DNA of 64,000 nucleotides, from positions 1,431,001 to 1,495,000 of the forward strand of contig NZ_WTZA01000001.1 of assembly GCF_009827495.1 (NCBI RefSeq), read 5' to 3'. The notes beneath the pieces are model-generated. The model had not been told where the DNA came from. It worked only from the letters and a program-made list of their open reading frames with translations, and did not search any database. Both the position numbers and the translations under genes were made by a program. This document shows positions 1 to 11,902 of the stretch, piece by piece. The DNA is from Tsuneonella aeria (GTDB lineage Bacteria > Pseudomonadota > Alphaproteobacteria > Sphingomonadales > Sphingomonadaceae). The first letter of the stretch is position 1, and each line of letters begins with the position of its first letter.

Positions 1-347
1 CATTCGGGTGGTACACCGGCAAATACGGCACCTCGATCCGGCTGGAAGGGCGCGACCCGAGCAATTCAAACGCCCTGTCGCGGGCGATCGTCATGCACCG
101 CGCAAGCTATGCGGAGCCGTCCCACCTTAGCCGCTTCGGCAAGCTCGGCCGGTCGAACGGCTGCTTCGCGTTCAGTGACGCGGATTTCAAGCTGATGCTC
201 CTGCGCCTCGCGGGCGGCCGCTTGCTGTTTGCCGACAAGCTGGGGATCGGGCCCTATGCGGAAACGGTCAGCGAGCCGCGGCAGGACCTTCGCCTGCTGG
301 TTCCGCAAGGTGCCCCGCAGCCGCCGCCGGCCCCGGGGTCCTTCTAG
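1..347 (+). CDS. Murein L,D-transpeptidase family protein (YkuD_2-like), 3' part
   Basis: The window opens inside this gene; frame 3 is open from the first base to a TAG at 345-347. The visible 114 residues contain YTGKYGTSIRLEG, then VMHRASY and GRSNGCFAFS. This His...SxGCxxF arrangement is that of the YkuD_2 murein L,D-transpeptidase family, with the Cys of SNGCFAF as the expected nucleophile. Such proteins act on peptidoglycan in the periplasm, but the exact reaction is not shown here. The end is Pro-rich (QPPPAPGSF). The start lies outside the window, so signal peptide and length are unknown. It converges on the next gene, another L,D-transpeptidase, with only 6 bases between the stops. 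Confidence 0.75.
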   Translation, partial: FGWYTGKYGTSIRLEGRDPSNSNALSRAIVMHRASYAEPSHLSRFGKLGRSNGCFAFSDADFKLMLLRLAGGRLLFADKLGIGPYAETVSEPRQDLRLLVPQGAPQPPPAPGSF

Positions 348-353
348 CCACCC

Positions 354-1724
354 TCAGATCGTCTGGAGGTCGTCGACGATCTCCACGGCTTCCTCGCTCG
401 TGCGGCGCGCACGGTTTTCCTGGCGCGGCTTGTCGAAGCTGGCGAGGACCGGCGCGTCGCGTCCGTAGATGTCGCTGAACGTGCGCAGGTTGCCTTCGAT
501 ATCGCGGCCCATCGTGAAATAGGTGATGTAAACCGGCATCGATTTCTGGATCGGCACGCGCGTGTACTTACCGCTGGTGCTGATCGCCACGGCTTCATCC
601 GCCGCCGCCTTGCGCGTTTCGGGCGTGTTGGCGAGATTGCCGAGGATGGCGAGCGTGATCGCGAGTTCCTGCGCCCGCTCCGTGCGGATGCATCCGTGGC
701 TCAGCGCGCGATTTTCGGCGTTGAACAGGTTGCGGCTCGGCGTGTCGTGCAGGAAGATCGCATGCGGATTGGGCATGTCGAGCTTCATGAGACCGAGCGA
801 ATTGTTTGCTCCGGGCTGCTGCACGACGGTGACAAAGCCAGACTTGGGATCGCGCGTCGCCTTGTACCCGGCGGCCTTCGCCCAGCCGGGGTTCCCCAGC
901 ACCTTCGCGCCCAGCCCTTCGCCCTTCACGATGGACTGCGGCACCGTCCAGGTGGGGTTGAAGATCACGCCTTCCACCGTTTCGGCCAATTGCGGCGTCG
1001 CGGTGCGCCCCGGTTTGCCGACGATCGTCTTGTAAGTGCTGATGATCTTGTCGTTGACCGTCAGGCGCAGCTGGTATTCCGGCACGTTGGTGATCAGGTA
1101 CTGGGTACCCAGGTCCTTCGCCAGCCACCGCCAACGGTCCATGTTGGCCCGAATCAGCTTGCGCTTCGCGGCGTCCTGCGTGTTCGCGAGTTCGGCGCGG
1201 AGCGCGGCATAGTCCGGGTGTTCCGGATGGAGCGAGGCGAGCGTCTGCGCCACCGTGCGGCTGCTGAGCGCCTGTGCCATGACATCGGCCGTGCGGTATC
1301 GATCGGCATCCGGATCGACGACGAACCACTGGCGCCTGGCGTCCATCGGGGTACGCCCGTCGCGCAGGTCTTCCACCAGCCAGGCGAACGTGCGGCTGGC
1401 AACCTGGTCCAGCGCCTCGCCGTGGCCGCCTGCGATGGCCGCCTCAAGTTCGGCCGGCTTGTAATCGGCTGGATCGAGGCCTTCGGCACCGATGCCCCCG
1501 ACCACTTGCAGCAGGGCGCGCGCGTCAGCGATCGACCAGCGCTGCACATCGGGCGTGATAGGCTGGACCGTCGGCGCAGGTTGTAGCGCGGGCGGGGTAG
1601 CCGCAGCCGGCACCGATTCAGGAGGGAGCAGATTCGCGGGCGCCTTGCCTTGCGCGAAAGCAGCGCCGGGAAGCGCCATCAGCGCCGCACCGACCAACCA
1701 GACGCGCTTGTTGCCCTTGATCAC
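354..1724 (-). CDS. L,D-transpeptidase (YcbB/LdtD-like, YkuD domain)
   Basis: 456 residues from a GTG start preceded by AAGGGG. It has a signal peptide (IKGNKRVWLVGAALMALPG...AFAQ), then a Pro-rich linker and a region with RWSIADARALLQVVGGIGAEGLD, similar to the peptidoglycan-binding part of YcbB proteins. The C-terminal half is the YkuD catalytic domain: ITNVPEYQLRLTVN, FNPTWTVPQSI, AIFLHDTP, and SHGCIR with H343 and nucleophile C345. Expected role: formation of 3-3 crosslinks in peptidoglycan or anchoring of proteins to it, in the periplasm. The tail after residue 400 is charged. The family call is firm, the exact subfamily less so. Confidence 0.88.
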   Translation of the reverse strand: MIKGNKRVWLVGAALMALPGAAFAQGKAPANLLPPESVPAAATPPALQPAPTVQPITPDVQRWSIADARALLQVVGGIGAEGLDPADYKPAELEAAIAGGHGEALDQVASRTFAWLVEDLRDGRTPMDARRQWFVVDPDADRYRTADVMAQALSSRTVAQTLASLHPEHPDYAALRAELANTQDAAKRKLIRANMDRWRWLAKDLGTQYLITNVPEYQLRLTVNDKIISTYKTIVGKPGRTATPQLAETVEGVIFNPTWTVPQSIVKGEGLGAKVLGNPGWAKAAGYKATRDPKSGFVTVVQQPGANNSLGLMKLDMPNPHAIFLHDTPSRNLFNAENRALSHGCIRTERAQELAITLAILGNLANTPETRKAAADEAVAISTSGKYTRVPIQKSMPVYITYFTMGRDIEGNLRTFSDIYGRDAPVLASFDKPRQENRARRTSEEAVEIVDDLQTI

Positions 1725-1881
1725 CTGAATACCCCTTGTTCCATCGCCGCGGCATATTGCGGCCAGATCCTGAATCGTGCGGCATGTTAGCGCCGAAACC
1801 CCGCCCCCTTCAACGCGAACGGCTGAAGCCTAGCTGAATCCGTCTTGACCGGTGGCCGGATTGTCACGAACCGCGGTGCCG

Positions 1882-2790
1882 ATGGCCGGTCACCCGCAAC
1901 ACTCCGAACACGCCCTGCTGCCGGTGCTCGCCGCGGCGGCTGCCATCGCCCTGTTGAGCTGGATGGACGCTTTCATGAAGAGCGCCGCGCTGGCTGTTGG
2001 CGCGTACAGCGCCCTGCTGCTGCGCGCGCCCATTGGCTTCGCGCTGACGGCACCCGCCTGGCGCCTGACAGGAGGGAGGTGGCCGGCTCGTGCGACGCTC
2101 CGCCTCCATGTCGTGCGGGGCATCGTGATGGCGGCAATGGCATTCCTGTTCTTCTTTTCCCTGACTGTGCTGCCACTGGCCCAGGCCATCGCAATCAGCT
2201 TTATCGCCCCGCTGATCGCCCTGTTCCTGGCCAGCGTCCTGCTGGGCGAGAGGGTGCGGCGGCGGGCGATTGCCGGCGCGGTCCTGGGCCTGGGCGGAGT
2301 CGGCGTCATCCTGGCGGGCAAGATCTGGCGCGAGAGCATGGGCGACGGCGCCGCCATGGGTATTGCCGCGGTGCTCGCATCAGCACTCCTCTACGCGTGG
2401 AACCTGGTCCTGCAACGACAGCAGGCGCTCGTGGCCCGGCCGCTGGAAGTCGCCGTGTTCCAGAACGCGGTGACATTCCTGGCGCTCGCGGCCTTCGCGC
2501 CGTTTTTCCTCACGATCCCGCAGCCTGCGCAATGGAGCGACATCGCGATCAGCGCGGTCCTTTCCGTGAGCGGCGCCATTCTCTTCACCTGGGGCTACGC
2601 GCGGGCGGAGACGCAGCGGCTCGCCCCGCTCGAATACACAGGCTTCCTCTGGGCGGCGCTGTTCGGCTGGCTCTATTTCGGAGAAGCGGTGACGGGCGCA
2701 ACCACCGCCGGCGCGGTGCTGATCGTGGCCGGATGCTGGTTGGCGACAAGCGACAAGCCTGCGCGCACGGAGCAAAGCGCGACCCTTTGA
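1882..2790 (+). CDS. DMT-superfamily permease (EamA domains)
   Basis: About 302 residues from the ATG at 1882; a GTG at 1852 in frame would add ten residues and cannot be excluded, as neither has a good ribosome site. The protein is almost entirely hydrophobic, with about ten membrane spans and two EamA-type halves. Typical motifs are LTVLPLAQAIAISFIAPLIAL, LLGERVRRRAIAGAVLGLGGV in the first half and PLEYTGFLWAALFGWLYFGEAVT in the second. The substrate cannot be told; the family includes metabolite and amino acid exporters. It stands alone upstream of acnA with an 89-base gap. Confidence 0.85.
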   Translation: MAGHPQHSEHALLPVLAAAAAIALLSWMDAFMKSAALAVGAYSALLLRAPIGFALTAPAWRLTGGRWPARATLRLHVVRGIVMAAMAFLFFFSLTVLPLAQAIAISFIAPLIALFLASVLLGERVRRRAIAGAVLGLGGVGVILAGKIWRESMGDGAAMGIAAVLASALLYAWNLVLQRQQALVARPLEVAVFQNAVTFLALAAFAPFFLTIPQPAQWSDIAISAVLSVSGAILFTWGYARAETQRLAPLEYTGFLWAALFGWLYFGEAVTGATTAGAVLIVAGCWLATSDKPARTEQSATL

Positions 2791-2879
2791 AAGGTCGCTG
2801 CTGCCCTTGACCTCGGCGCCCCTGTCGCGCAGGTGCGCCTGCGAAATATCGACATCCAGACGAAGGACAGGCCCCTCCC

Positions 2880-5555
<2,676 letters not shown>

Positions 5556-5587
5556 CGCCAGCGGCCGAGACCTGGCGGCAACGAAAA

Positions 5588-5624
5588 GGGGCGGCTCCCA
5601 CGCGGGAGCCGCCCCTTCCTTTTT
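5588..5624 (+). terminator. Rho-independent terminator after acnA
   Basis: Perfect 12-bp stem GGGGCGGCTCCC / GGGAGCCGCCCC with loop ACGC, followed by TTCCTTTTT. It ends acnA and may also act for the convergent gene, though the opposite strand has only a TTTT tail. Confidence 0.93.
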
Positions 5625-5644
5625 GGCGGTCCTGCTTCGAGGGC

Positions 5645-6691
5645 TCAGTCCGCCAAGTGGTCCCTCCGCCTGCGGCGCACCAGCACCGCTGCGGCGGCCG
5701 CGCCGAACAGGATCATCACGGGAGGGGCCGGAACGGGTGTCGCGCCAGACGTTCCGCCGGACGAAGAGCTGGTGCCACCGGACGTCGAGCTGGAGCTGGA
5801 CGTCGAGCTGCTGGTCGATGAGCTTGATGATGACGAGCTGCTGCTGGATGTGGAGGAGCTCGTGCTGCTTGTGACGTTGCCCGAGGTGGATGTGCTGGTC
5901 GAGACATTGCCGGAGCTCGACGAGGAGACGTCGCCCGAAGTCGAAGTCGAGGTCGACGAATAATTGCCCGAGCTGGACGTGACATTGCCCGACGAAGTCG
6001 AGGTCGAGGTGGAACTCGTCACGTTGCCGCTGCTCGAGGACACGTTCCCCGACGTCGAACTGACGTTGCCGCTGCTAGACGTCGAAGTGCTCGTGATTCC
6101 TCCCGAAGACGTGGAGGTGGATGTCGATCCTCCTGTCGTGGAATTATCGATGTCGATCACGATTCCGCTCGAGCTGCCCGAGCTCGATCCGGTCGTCGTC
6201 GTGCTGACAACCACGCTCCCCCCGCCGGATCCACCGCCGAAGAAGCCCCCGAAGAAGCCGCCGCCGAAGCCACCGAATCCGCCGCCGCCGCCGATCAAGG
6301 TCGGCGCAGCGCTAGCGCCCCCGGTCACCGGAGGCGGCGGGGGGAGCGGGGCAAGGACCGGCACCGGTACGTTGGCATACGCGTAGGCGGGCGGGCACGG
6401 GTCGTTAGCGAGCGGGGCGACCGGCGCGGCATTCGGCGCGCCGATGGGCACCGTGGCGGGAACGCACTGGACTTCCTGCCGCATGACCTGCCGGGGCTGA
6501 GGCGCGCGCCGGGGGATGCGCCGCTGAGCAACCGGACGCTTCTTCACTGCGCGCTTCGGCTGTGCCTTGATCGATTTCACCTGCTTGACGGACGTCGCCT
6601 GCGTTTCGGCGACGTGGACCGCGCCGCCGGCAAGCAGGACGGTTCCCGCGGCCGTCGCGGAGAGTTTTGCCAGGGCCATCTTTACCGACAT
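5645..6691 (-). CDS. Ser/Thr/Gly-rich repeat protein with PEP-CTERM-like sorting signal
   Basis: 348 residues. N-terminal signal region (KMALAKLSATAAGTVLLAGG), a basic Lys/Arg-rich stretch, a Pro-rich stretch with two Cys, a Gly/Phe-rich block (GGGGGFGGFGGGFFGGFFGG), then about 150 residues of degenerate repeats built from SSSGNV/STSTSTS units. The C-terminus reads TPVPAPPVMILFGAAAAAVL followed by RRRRRD: a VPxP motif, one hydrophobic helix and an Arg cluster, the layout of PEP-CTERM/VPxP sorting signals cut by exosortases. Inferred role: a cell-surface or matrix protein passed through an exosortase, which is not in this window. Function unknown. The opposite strand is also open here, which is a by-product of the repeats. 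Confidence 0.75.
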   Translation of the reverse strand: MSVKMALAKLSATAAGTVLLAGGAVHVAETQATSVKQVKSIKAQPKRAVKKRPVAQRRIPRRAPQPRQVMRQEVQCVPATVPIGAPNAAPVAPLANDPCPPAYAYANVPVPVLAPLPPPPPVTGGASAAPTLIGGGGGFGGFGGGFFGGFFGGGSGGGSVVVSTTTTGSSSGSSSGIVIDIDNSTTGGSTSTSTSSGGITSTSTSSSGNVSSTSGNVSSSSGNVTSSTSTSTSSGNVTSSSGNYSSTSTSTSGDVSSSSSGNVSTSTSTSGNVTSSTSSSTSSSSSSSSSSSTSSSTSSSSSTSGGTSSSSGGTSGATPVPAPPVMILFGAAAAAVLVRRRRRDHLAD

Positions 6692-6918
6692 GCGTTCGAC
6701 TTTCGCTTTGCTGCGGGATCGAGCAAACCCAGGCTAACGCCGGGTTCACGCCGCTGATCGGGAAGGAAACGCGACCGGACCGCATCCGGCAATGGCGTTA
6801 GGCACGAAAATCGGCCCGAATCGGGCATTTCTTGCACGCGGCGGAGCCCGCGGGGCGACTCTGTCCCGATGTGGAACCACTCCGCAGGGCGTGCTTACCG
6901 GTTAACGGAGCCTGTCGG

Positions 6919-7947
6919 CTATTTTCCCGGATCGAAGAGCCCGGCCTGCGAACCGGTAGGCGGCTGCATTTCAAGGTGATTCCATCCGGCATCGTTGAGA
7001 CACCGGCCGCGCGCGGTGCGGGCGACGAGGCCGAGCTGGATGAGATAGGGCTCCACCACTTCCTCGATCGTGTCGCGTGGTTCGGCAAGGCCTGCCGCCA
7101 ATGTTTCGACGCCCACCGGTCCGCCCTTGTAGGTGCCGGCGATCATGCGGAGGTAACGCCGGTCCATCGCATCGAGGCCGAGTCGGTCGATCTCAAGCCG
7201 GGTGAGCGCGGCATCGGCGATGGCCGCGGTCACGGTGCCTTCGCCCGCAACATGCGCGAAATCCCGCACCCGGCGCAGAAGGCGGCCGGCCACGCGCGGC
7301 GTACCGCGACTCCGCCGCGCGATCTGGCGCGCCCCGCCAGGATCGAGCGCGAGGCCCAGCAGGTGCGCCCCGCGCGTCACCACGCGCTCCAACTCCTCGA
7401 CAGTATAGAAATTGAGGCGCACCAGAATGCCGAACCGGTCCCGCAATGGGGTCGTCAGCAGGCCCTGACGCGTGGTCGCGCCGATCAGGGTGAAAGGCGG
7501 CAGGTCGATCCGCACGCTGCGCGCCGAAGGTCCTTCCCCGATGATGAGGTCGAGCGCGCGATCCTCCATCGCCGGATAGAGCACTTCCTCTACCACCGGA
7601 TTGAGCCGATGGATCTCGTCGATGAACAGCACGTCATTGGCTTCGAGGTTCGTCAGCAGCGCGGCAAGGTCGCCCGCCCTCGCGATCACGGGGCCGCTGG
7701 TTGCGCGAAAGCCGACGCCAAGCTCCTTCGCAACGATCTGGGCCAATGTCGTCTTGCCGAGACCCGGCGGGCCGAAGAACAGTACGTGATCCATCGCCTC
7801 GCCGCGGGCCCTGGCGGCATCGACGAACACGCGCAGGTTCTCCCGCGCCGCCTCCTGCCCGACGAACTCTCCGAGAGACTTCGGACGCAGCGCGGCGTCA
7901 GGATCGTCGGGCTGGCGCTGTGGGGTGAGGGTCGGGCTATCGGTCAC
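6919..7947 (-). CDS. ruvB: Holliday junction branch migration ATPase RuvB
   Basis: 342 residues from a GTG start. Walker A GPPGLGKT at about residues 59-66, Walker B VLFIDEIH, sensor [10 protein letters not shown] and the C-terminal winged-helix part ([24 protein letters not shown]) are all present. RuvB hexamers drive branch migration of Holliday junctions on RuvA. It lies downstream of ruvA on the same strand, separated by a 26-codon reading frame whose stop overlaps the ruvB start (GTGA). That overlap supports the GTG start. Confidence 0.97.
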   Translation of the reverse strand: MTDSPTLTPQRQPDDPDAALRPKSLGEFVGQEAARENLRVFVDAARARGEAMDHVLFFGPPGLGKTTLAQIVAKELGVGFRATSGPVIARAGDLAALLTNLEANDVLFIDEIHRLNPVVEEVLYPAMEDRALDLIIGEGPSARSVRIDLPPFTLIGATTRQGLLTTPLRDRFGILVRLNFYTVEELERVVTRGAHLLGLALDPGGARQIARRSRGTPRVAGRLLRRVRDFAHVAGEGTVTAAIADAALTRLEIDRLGLDAMDRRYLRMIAGTYKGGPVGVETLAAGLAEPRDTIEEVVEPYLIQLGLVARTARGRCLNDAGWNHLEMQPPTGSQAGLFDPGK

Positions 7948-8024
7948 GGCATCGGCACCTGGTCAGGAATGGATGCCGAAGAGAGCTCCAGGGCGACGGA
8001 CGCGGGCCTGGCCTGTGTTCGCAT
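7944..8024 (-). CDS. Possible 26-residue ORF bridging ruvA and ruvB
   Basis: A reading frame starting [10 protein letters not shown] and ending DQVPMP fills exactly the space between ruvA and ruvB. Its ATG overlaps the ruvA stop by one base (TGATG) and its stop overlaps the ruvB GTG start by four bases (GTGA). It may simply carry terminating ribosomes from ruvA to ruvB (translational coupling). No domain is recognisable, and whether the peptide itself matters is unknown. It could be chance. Confidence 0.3.
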   Translation of the reverse strand: MRTQARPASVALELSSASIPDQVPMP

Positions 8025-8620
8025 CACCCCGCCGCCCTCTGCAGCGCGACCCGGATGAGATCGCTCTCGCCCGCTCCTTCGCCAAGTTCCTCGATCGCGC
8101 GCGCGACGGCGGCAGCCGCGATCGCGGGTTTGAAGCCGAGGTTCTGGAGCGCGCTCACCGCGTCGGCACTCGCACCGCCGCGGGGGAGCGACGCGGCCGC
8201 TCCAACCGCGCCCGGCAGGGGACCTGCCTTGTCCTTCAATTCGTTGACGATCCGGCTCGCAAGCTTTGGCCCCACGCCCTGTGCGCGCGCGACAGTGGCG
8301 GCGTCCTGCGCCGCGCACGCGCGCTGGAGGTCTTCGGTCGAAAGCGCCGAGAGTATCGCGAGCGCGACCTTGCTCCCCACGCCCTGCACCTGGGTGAGCA
8401 GGCGGAACCAGTCGCGCTCGCCCGCGGTGGCGAACCCCAGGAGACGCATGTCGTTCTCGCTCACCTGGAGGTCCGTGAACAGGGTGCATGCCTCGCCCCA
8501 TTCGCCCACAGCGGCCAGGGTCTTCGACGAACAATGCACGAGGTAGCCCACCCCGGCGACGTCGATCACCGCCCAGTCGGTGCCGGTTTCGTCGAGAATG
8601 CCGCGCAGCTTCGCAATCAT
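8024..8620 (-). CDS. ruvA: Holliday junction DNA-binding protein RuvA
   Basis: 198 residues, close to the usual 200. Starts [11 protein letters not shown], has the OB-fold part ([15 protein letters not shown]), the two helix-hairpin-helix motifs ([14 protein letters not shown] and [17 protein letters not shown]) and the small C-terminal domain III ([21 protein letters not shown]). RuvA tetramers hold the four-way junction for RuvB. The ruvC gene usually found upstream in related bacteria is not here; aroC is divergent instead. Confidence 0.97.
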   Translation of the reverse strand: MIAKLRGILDETGTDWAVIDVAGVGYLVHCSSKTLAAVGEWGEACTLFTDLQVSENDMRLLGFATAGERDWFRLLTQVQGVGSKVALAILSALSTEDLQRACAAQDAATVARAQGVGPKLASRIVNELKDKAGPLPGAVGAAASLPRGGASADAVSALQNLGFKPAIAAAAVARAIEELGEGAGESDLIRVALQRAAG

Positions 8621-8818
8621 GCTTTGTTCCTGCCCGCTTCGCGGCCGTTTGGCCAGCGCTGCGTCGCGATCGTCCGCAGGCAACCGTGTACCACGGTGGA
8701 GATTGATGTTCACAACCACATGGCACACGCGGCGCGCGTAGGAAAACAATCGCGGGGCCAAGAACCCCGTGTCTCGACCACGCTCGACACGAACGGCCGT
8801 TGGATTATGAACCGCATC

Positions 8819-9904
8819 ATGAGCTGGAACACTTTCGGCCGCGTGTTGCGCATGACCACCTGGGGCGAAAGCCATGGGCCGGCGCTGGGTGCCATAATCG
8901 ATGGGTGCCCCCCGGGCCTGCTCCTGACGGAAGCCGACATCCAGCCGTTCCTCGATGCGCGGCGTCCGGGGCAAAACAAGTTCACGACCCAGCGGCAGGA
9001 ACCGGACGCGGTCCGCGTGCTGTCAGGCACTTTCGAAGGACGCACGACCGGCACGCCGATCAGCCTGATGATCGAGAACGTCGACCAGCGATCGAAGGAT
9101 TATGCGGAGGTCGCCAACGCCTACCGTCCCGGACACGCCGACTACGCCTACGACGCCAAGTACGGTTTTCGCGACTATCGTGGTGGGGGGCGCAGCTCTG
9201 CGCGGGAGACCGCCGCGCGGGTGGCGGCGGGCGCGGTTGCGCGGCTTGTTATCCCAGAGGTGCGTATCCATGCGTACGTGGTCGAGATCGGCGGTGACGC
9301 CATCGATCGCGAGCACTTCGATGCCGATGCGATCGACGCGAACCCGTTCTGGTGCCCCGACCGGGCGGCGGCCGGGCGCTGGGCGGCCGCGGTCGACGCG
9401 GCGCGGCGCGACGGATCGTCGCTAGGCGCGGTGGTGGAGTGCGTCGCCTACGGGGTGCCCGCCGGATGGGGCGCGCCGATCTATGGCAAGCTCGACGCCG
9501 ATCTTGCCGCCGCGATGATGGGCATCAATGCGGTAAAGGCGGTGGAAATCGGGGACGGTTTCGCCGCGGCCCGCGTGACCGGGGAGCAGAATGCGGACCC
9601 GATGCAGCCAGGGCCGCAGGGCCCGGTATTCGGCGCCAATCATGCGGGCGGCATCGCGGGCGGCATCTCGACCGGGCAGCCGGTGGTTGTGCGTGTGGGC
9701 TTCAAGCCGACGAGTTCGATTCTCACACCGGTGGACACGATCGACCGGGAAGGAAACGCCGCCGAAATCCGCACCAGGGGGCGGCACGATCCATGCGTCG
9801 GCATTCGCGGTGCTCCCGTCGTGGCCGCGATGATGGCGCTGGTACTGGCCGATCAAAAGCTGCTGCACCGCGCGCAGTGCGGAGGGGCGGAAATAGCGCC
9901 TTGA
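8819..9904 (+). CDS. aroC: Chorismate synthase
   Basis: 361 residues. The chosen ATG gives [20 protein letters not shown], the normal AroC N-terminus; an ATG 12 bases earlier is possible. Other signature stretches are [52 protein letters not shown] and the end part [15 protein letters not shown]. The enzyme converts EPSP to chorismate using reduced FMN, the last common step to aromatic amino acids. Its stop overlaps the start of msrQ by four bases, so the two are co-translated. Confidence 0.98.
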   Translation: MSWNTFGRVLRMTTWGESHGPALGAIIDGCPPGLLLTEADIQPFLDARRPGQNKFTTQRQEPDAVRVLSGTFEGRTTGTPISLMIENVDQRSKDYAEVANAYRPGHADYAYDAKYGFRDYRGGGRSSARETAARVAAGAVARLVIPEVRIHAYVVEIGGDAIDREHFDADAIDANPFWCPDRAAAGRWAAAVDAARRDGSSLGAVVECVAYGVPAGWGAPIYGKLDADLAAAMMGINAVKAVEIGDGFAAARVTGEQNADPMQPGPQGPVFGANHAGGIAGGISTGQPVVVRVGFKPTSSILTPVDTIDREGNAAEIRTRGRHDPCVGIRGAPVVAAMMALVLADQKLLHRAQCGGAEIAP

Positions 9905-10485
9905 CGGCACACGCTCGCAGGCGCCCGCTGCTGTGGCTGGTGCTCGCCCTGCCCGCCCTTTGGATCGCCTGGCGCTGGTTGGCGACACCGGACGCATACG
10001 GCTTCGGACACGCCATAGGCGACAGCGGCGACTGGGCTGCCTGGCTGCTGCTGGCGACATTGGCGGTGACGCCGGTTCGGCTCGCCTTTCGCAAGTCATC
10101 GATCGCGGTCTGGGCGATACGCCGCCGGCGCGACCTGGGGGTGGCAAGCGCGCTATACGCGGCGGGCCATACCCTGATCTACCTTGTCGACAAGGGCGCC
10201 GCCGAACTCGTGCTGACAGAAGCGGCGGGCGCGGACATGCTCACCGGTTGGCTGGCCCTTGCACTGTTCATTCCGCTCGCAGCGACCTCTAATGACGTTT
10301 CGGTCCGGGCGTTGAAGCGCGGCTGGAAGCGTCTTCACCGCTTGGTCTATCCCGCCGCCATACTGGTCTTTGCGCACTGGGCGCTTGCCGCATTTGACCC
10401 GACGGTCGCCTACATCCACATCGCGATCCTGGCCCTTATCGAAGGAGCCAGGATCGCGCTGCAGTGGCGTCAGAGCGTGACGTAA
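9901..10485 (+). CDS. msrQ: Heme-binding membrane subunit MsrQ (YedZ family)
   Basis: 194 residues from a TTG start that overlaps the aroC stop (TTGA). About six membrane helices with the ferric-reductase-like fold: [59 protein letters not shown], with His residues suited to heme binding. MsrQ passes electrons from the quinone pool to periplasmic methionine sulfoxide reductase MsrP. No msrP is beside it here, so the partner must be elsewhere or replaced. The last 16 bases overlap the 3' end of the convergent gene. Confidence 0.85.
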   Translation: MTAHARRRPLLWLVLALPALWIAWRWLATPDAYGFGHAIGDSGDWAAWLLLATLAVTPVRLAFRKSSIAVWAIRRRRDLGVASALYAAGHTLIYLVDKGAAELVLTEAAGADMLTGWLALALFIPLAATSNDVSVRALKRGWKRLHRLVYPAAILVFAHWALAAFDPTVAYIHIAILALIEGARIALQWRQSVT

Positions 10486-10994
10486 TTGCGGAAGCGGGCG
10501 ACTTCGGTCGCGTCGACATACTTGCCGATCTCGCGGTCGAATTCGGCCATGTCTTCATACGGTCGATATTCCAGGAATTCGCCGATCATCCGGTCGGTCA
10601 TGCCGGGGATGAGAGCGATATCCTCGCGGCTGGCCGTGTTGAGGTTGACGGGCACGAACACGCCGTTGAGCACTTGGCTCGCTTCTGCTTGCGAACCGGT
10701 TTCCAGCAGCTTCGCGTTGAGCGCGGCCGCGCCCGCGTAGGGCCGGCCGGCCACGACGGCGGCTGCGCGTTGCGGCGTCATCCCGGGCGCGGCGGCAAGC
10801 TGCTCCTCGGTCGCGGTGTTGGCATCGAGCACGGCCGCGCTTGCCGTCGCCGCCGCGGTCGCGGCGGCATCGCTGGATGCAGCGGCGGTGGCGCCCGTCG
10901 CCGCGTCGCTATGGGCGGCGGTATCGGCCTGCGAGCAGGCGGCCAGGGCGACGCTCGCCATCATGCCAGCAGTGAGCGTGACAATCTTGCGCAT
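10470..10994 (-). CDS. Lipoprotein with helix-hairpin-helix (ComEA-like) repeats
   Basis: 174 residues from an ATG with GAGGA 8 bases upstream. Lipoprotein signal [20 protein letters not shown], an Ala-rich linker, then two HhH-like units: [22 protein letters not shown] and [22 protein letters not shown]. ComEA-type HhH domains bind DNA, but in envelope lipoproteins of this kind the role is not established. A tail-to-tail overlap of 16 bp with msrQ is seen. Confidence 0.75.
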   Translation of the reverse strand: MRKIVTLTAGMMASVALAACSQADTAAHSDAATGATAAASSDAAATAAATASAAVLDANTATEEQLAAAPGMTPQRAAAVVAGRPYAGAAALNAKLLETGSQAEASQVLNGVFVPVNLNTASREDIALIPGMTDRMIGEFLEYRPYEDMAEFDREIGKYVDATEVARFRNYVTL

Positions 10995-11067
10995 TCGGTA
11001 ATCCTCATATCTATTGCGAAGAGTTTGCAGTAGCAGGCTTTCACCGGACCGGAACACATTTTCTGTT

Positions 11068-11109
11068 TTCCGATGCTCAACCATCGAAGAGTTATCGGAA
11101 ATTCCGATG
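11068..11109. promoter_or_regulatory. Candidate operator upstream of ahpC
   Basis: The perfect inverted repeat ATCGGAA-A-TTCCGAT spans 11094-11108, and the octamer TTCCGATG occurs at both 11068-11075 and 11102-11109. It lies 86-127 bases before the ahpC ATG, between ahpC and the divergent HhH lipoprotein gene. The binding protein is unknown; it does not fit the classical OxyR ATAG/CTAT spacing well. Confidence 0.4.
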
Positions 11110-11194
11110 CCAGCAATCGCACAAATCGGCTTTTGTGCAGCGCAGCAGCACTTATGTGGTCACTGCAAGTTTCATCCCGATAGGAGAATCATTC

Positions 11195-11761
11195 ATGGGT
11201 ATCATCGGCAGCACCATCCAACCGTTCACCGCGACGGCGTTCCAGGCCGGCAAGGACTTCTTTGATGTCAGCGATGCCGACGTGGCAGGCAAGTGGGCGG
11301 TTTTCTTCTTCTATCCGGCGGACTTCACGTTCGTATGTCCGACCGAACTTGAAGATCTGGGCGAACACTATGCCATGCTCCAGAAGCTTGGCGTGGACGT
11401 CTATGCGGTCAGCACCGACACCCATTTCAGCCACAAGGCGTGGCACGACACCAGCGACAAGATCGGCAAGCTGCAGTTTCCGTTCCTGGGTGACCAGAAC
11501 CACGTGCTGGCGCGCAACTTCGGCGTGCTTCGCGAAGGCCAGGGCCTCGCTGACCGCGGCACGTTCGTGGTCGATCCCGACGGTGTGATCCAGATCATGG
11601 AAATCACCTGCGAAGGCGTAGGCCGCAATGCGAACGAGCTGGTCCGCAAGATCCGCGCCGCGCAGTACGTCCGCAACAATCCCGGCCAGGTTTGCCCGGC
11701 CGCCTGGGAAGAAGGCAGCGACACCCTCGCGCCCAGCCTCGATCTCGTCGGCAAGCTCTGA
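11195..11761 (+). CDS. ahpC: Alkyl hydroperoxide reductase subunit C (2-Cys peroxiredoxin)
   Basis: 188 residues, standard for AhpC. The start has a TAGGAGAA ribosome site. Peroxidatic C48 lies in [13 protein letters not shown] and resolving C167 in NNPGQVCPA. AhpC reduces H2O2, alkyl peroxides and peroxynitrite in the cytoplasm and is re-reduced by AhpF, encoded 141 bases downstream. The upstream palindrome and the katG gene that follows suggest peroxide-responsive control of the block. Confidence 0.98.
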   Translation: MGIIGSTIQPFTATAFQAGKDFFDVSDADVAGKWAVFFFYPADFTFVCPTELEDLGEHYAMLQKLGVDVYAVSTDTHFSHKAWHDTSDKIGKLQFPFLGDQNHVLARNFGVLREGQGLADRGTFVVDPDGVIQIMEITCEGVGRNANELVRKIRAAQYVRNNPGQVCPAAWEEGSDTLAPSLDLVGKL

Positions 11762-11842
11762 CGACACCCCATAGACGGGCCGCGGCGCATCCGCGCAGAC
11801 AGCCTGTCAAAGCCCGAGCCCTCCTCGCTCGGGTCGCTGGAA

Positions 11843-11875
11843 GGCTCGGGGCTCCCCCTCGCCCCGGGCCTTTTT
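11843..11875 (+). terminator. Terminator-like hairpin between ahpC and ahpF
   Basis: Stem GGCTCGGGG / CCCCGGGCC (one T-G pair) followed by TTTTT, located after ahpC and before ahpF. It probably makes ahpC transcripts more abundant than ahpC-ahpF read-through, which fits the excess of AhpC normally needed over AhpF. Confidence 0.75.
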
Positions 11876-11902
11876 CCTCCAACCGTTCAAAGGACTTCCG
11901 CC

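Noticed and set aside
5772-6386. Asp/Glu/Val-rich plus-strand frames opposite the Ser-rich repeat protein
   Set aside because: They mirror the Ser-codon repeats of the real gene and have no start signals.
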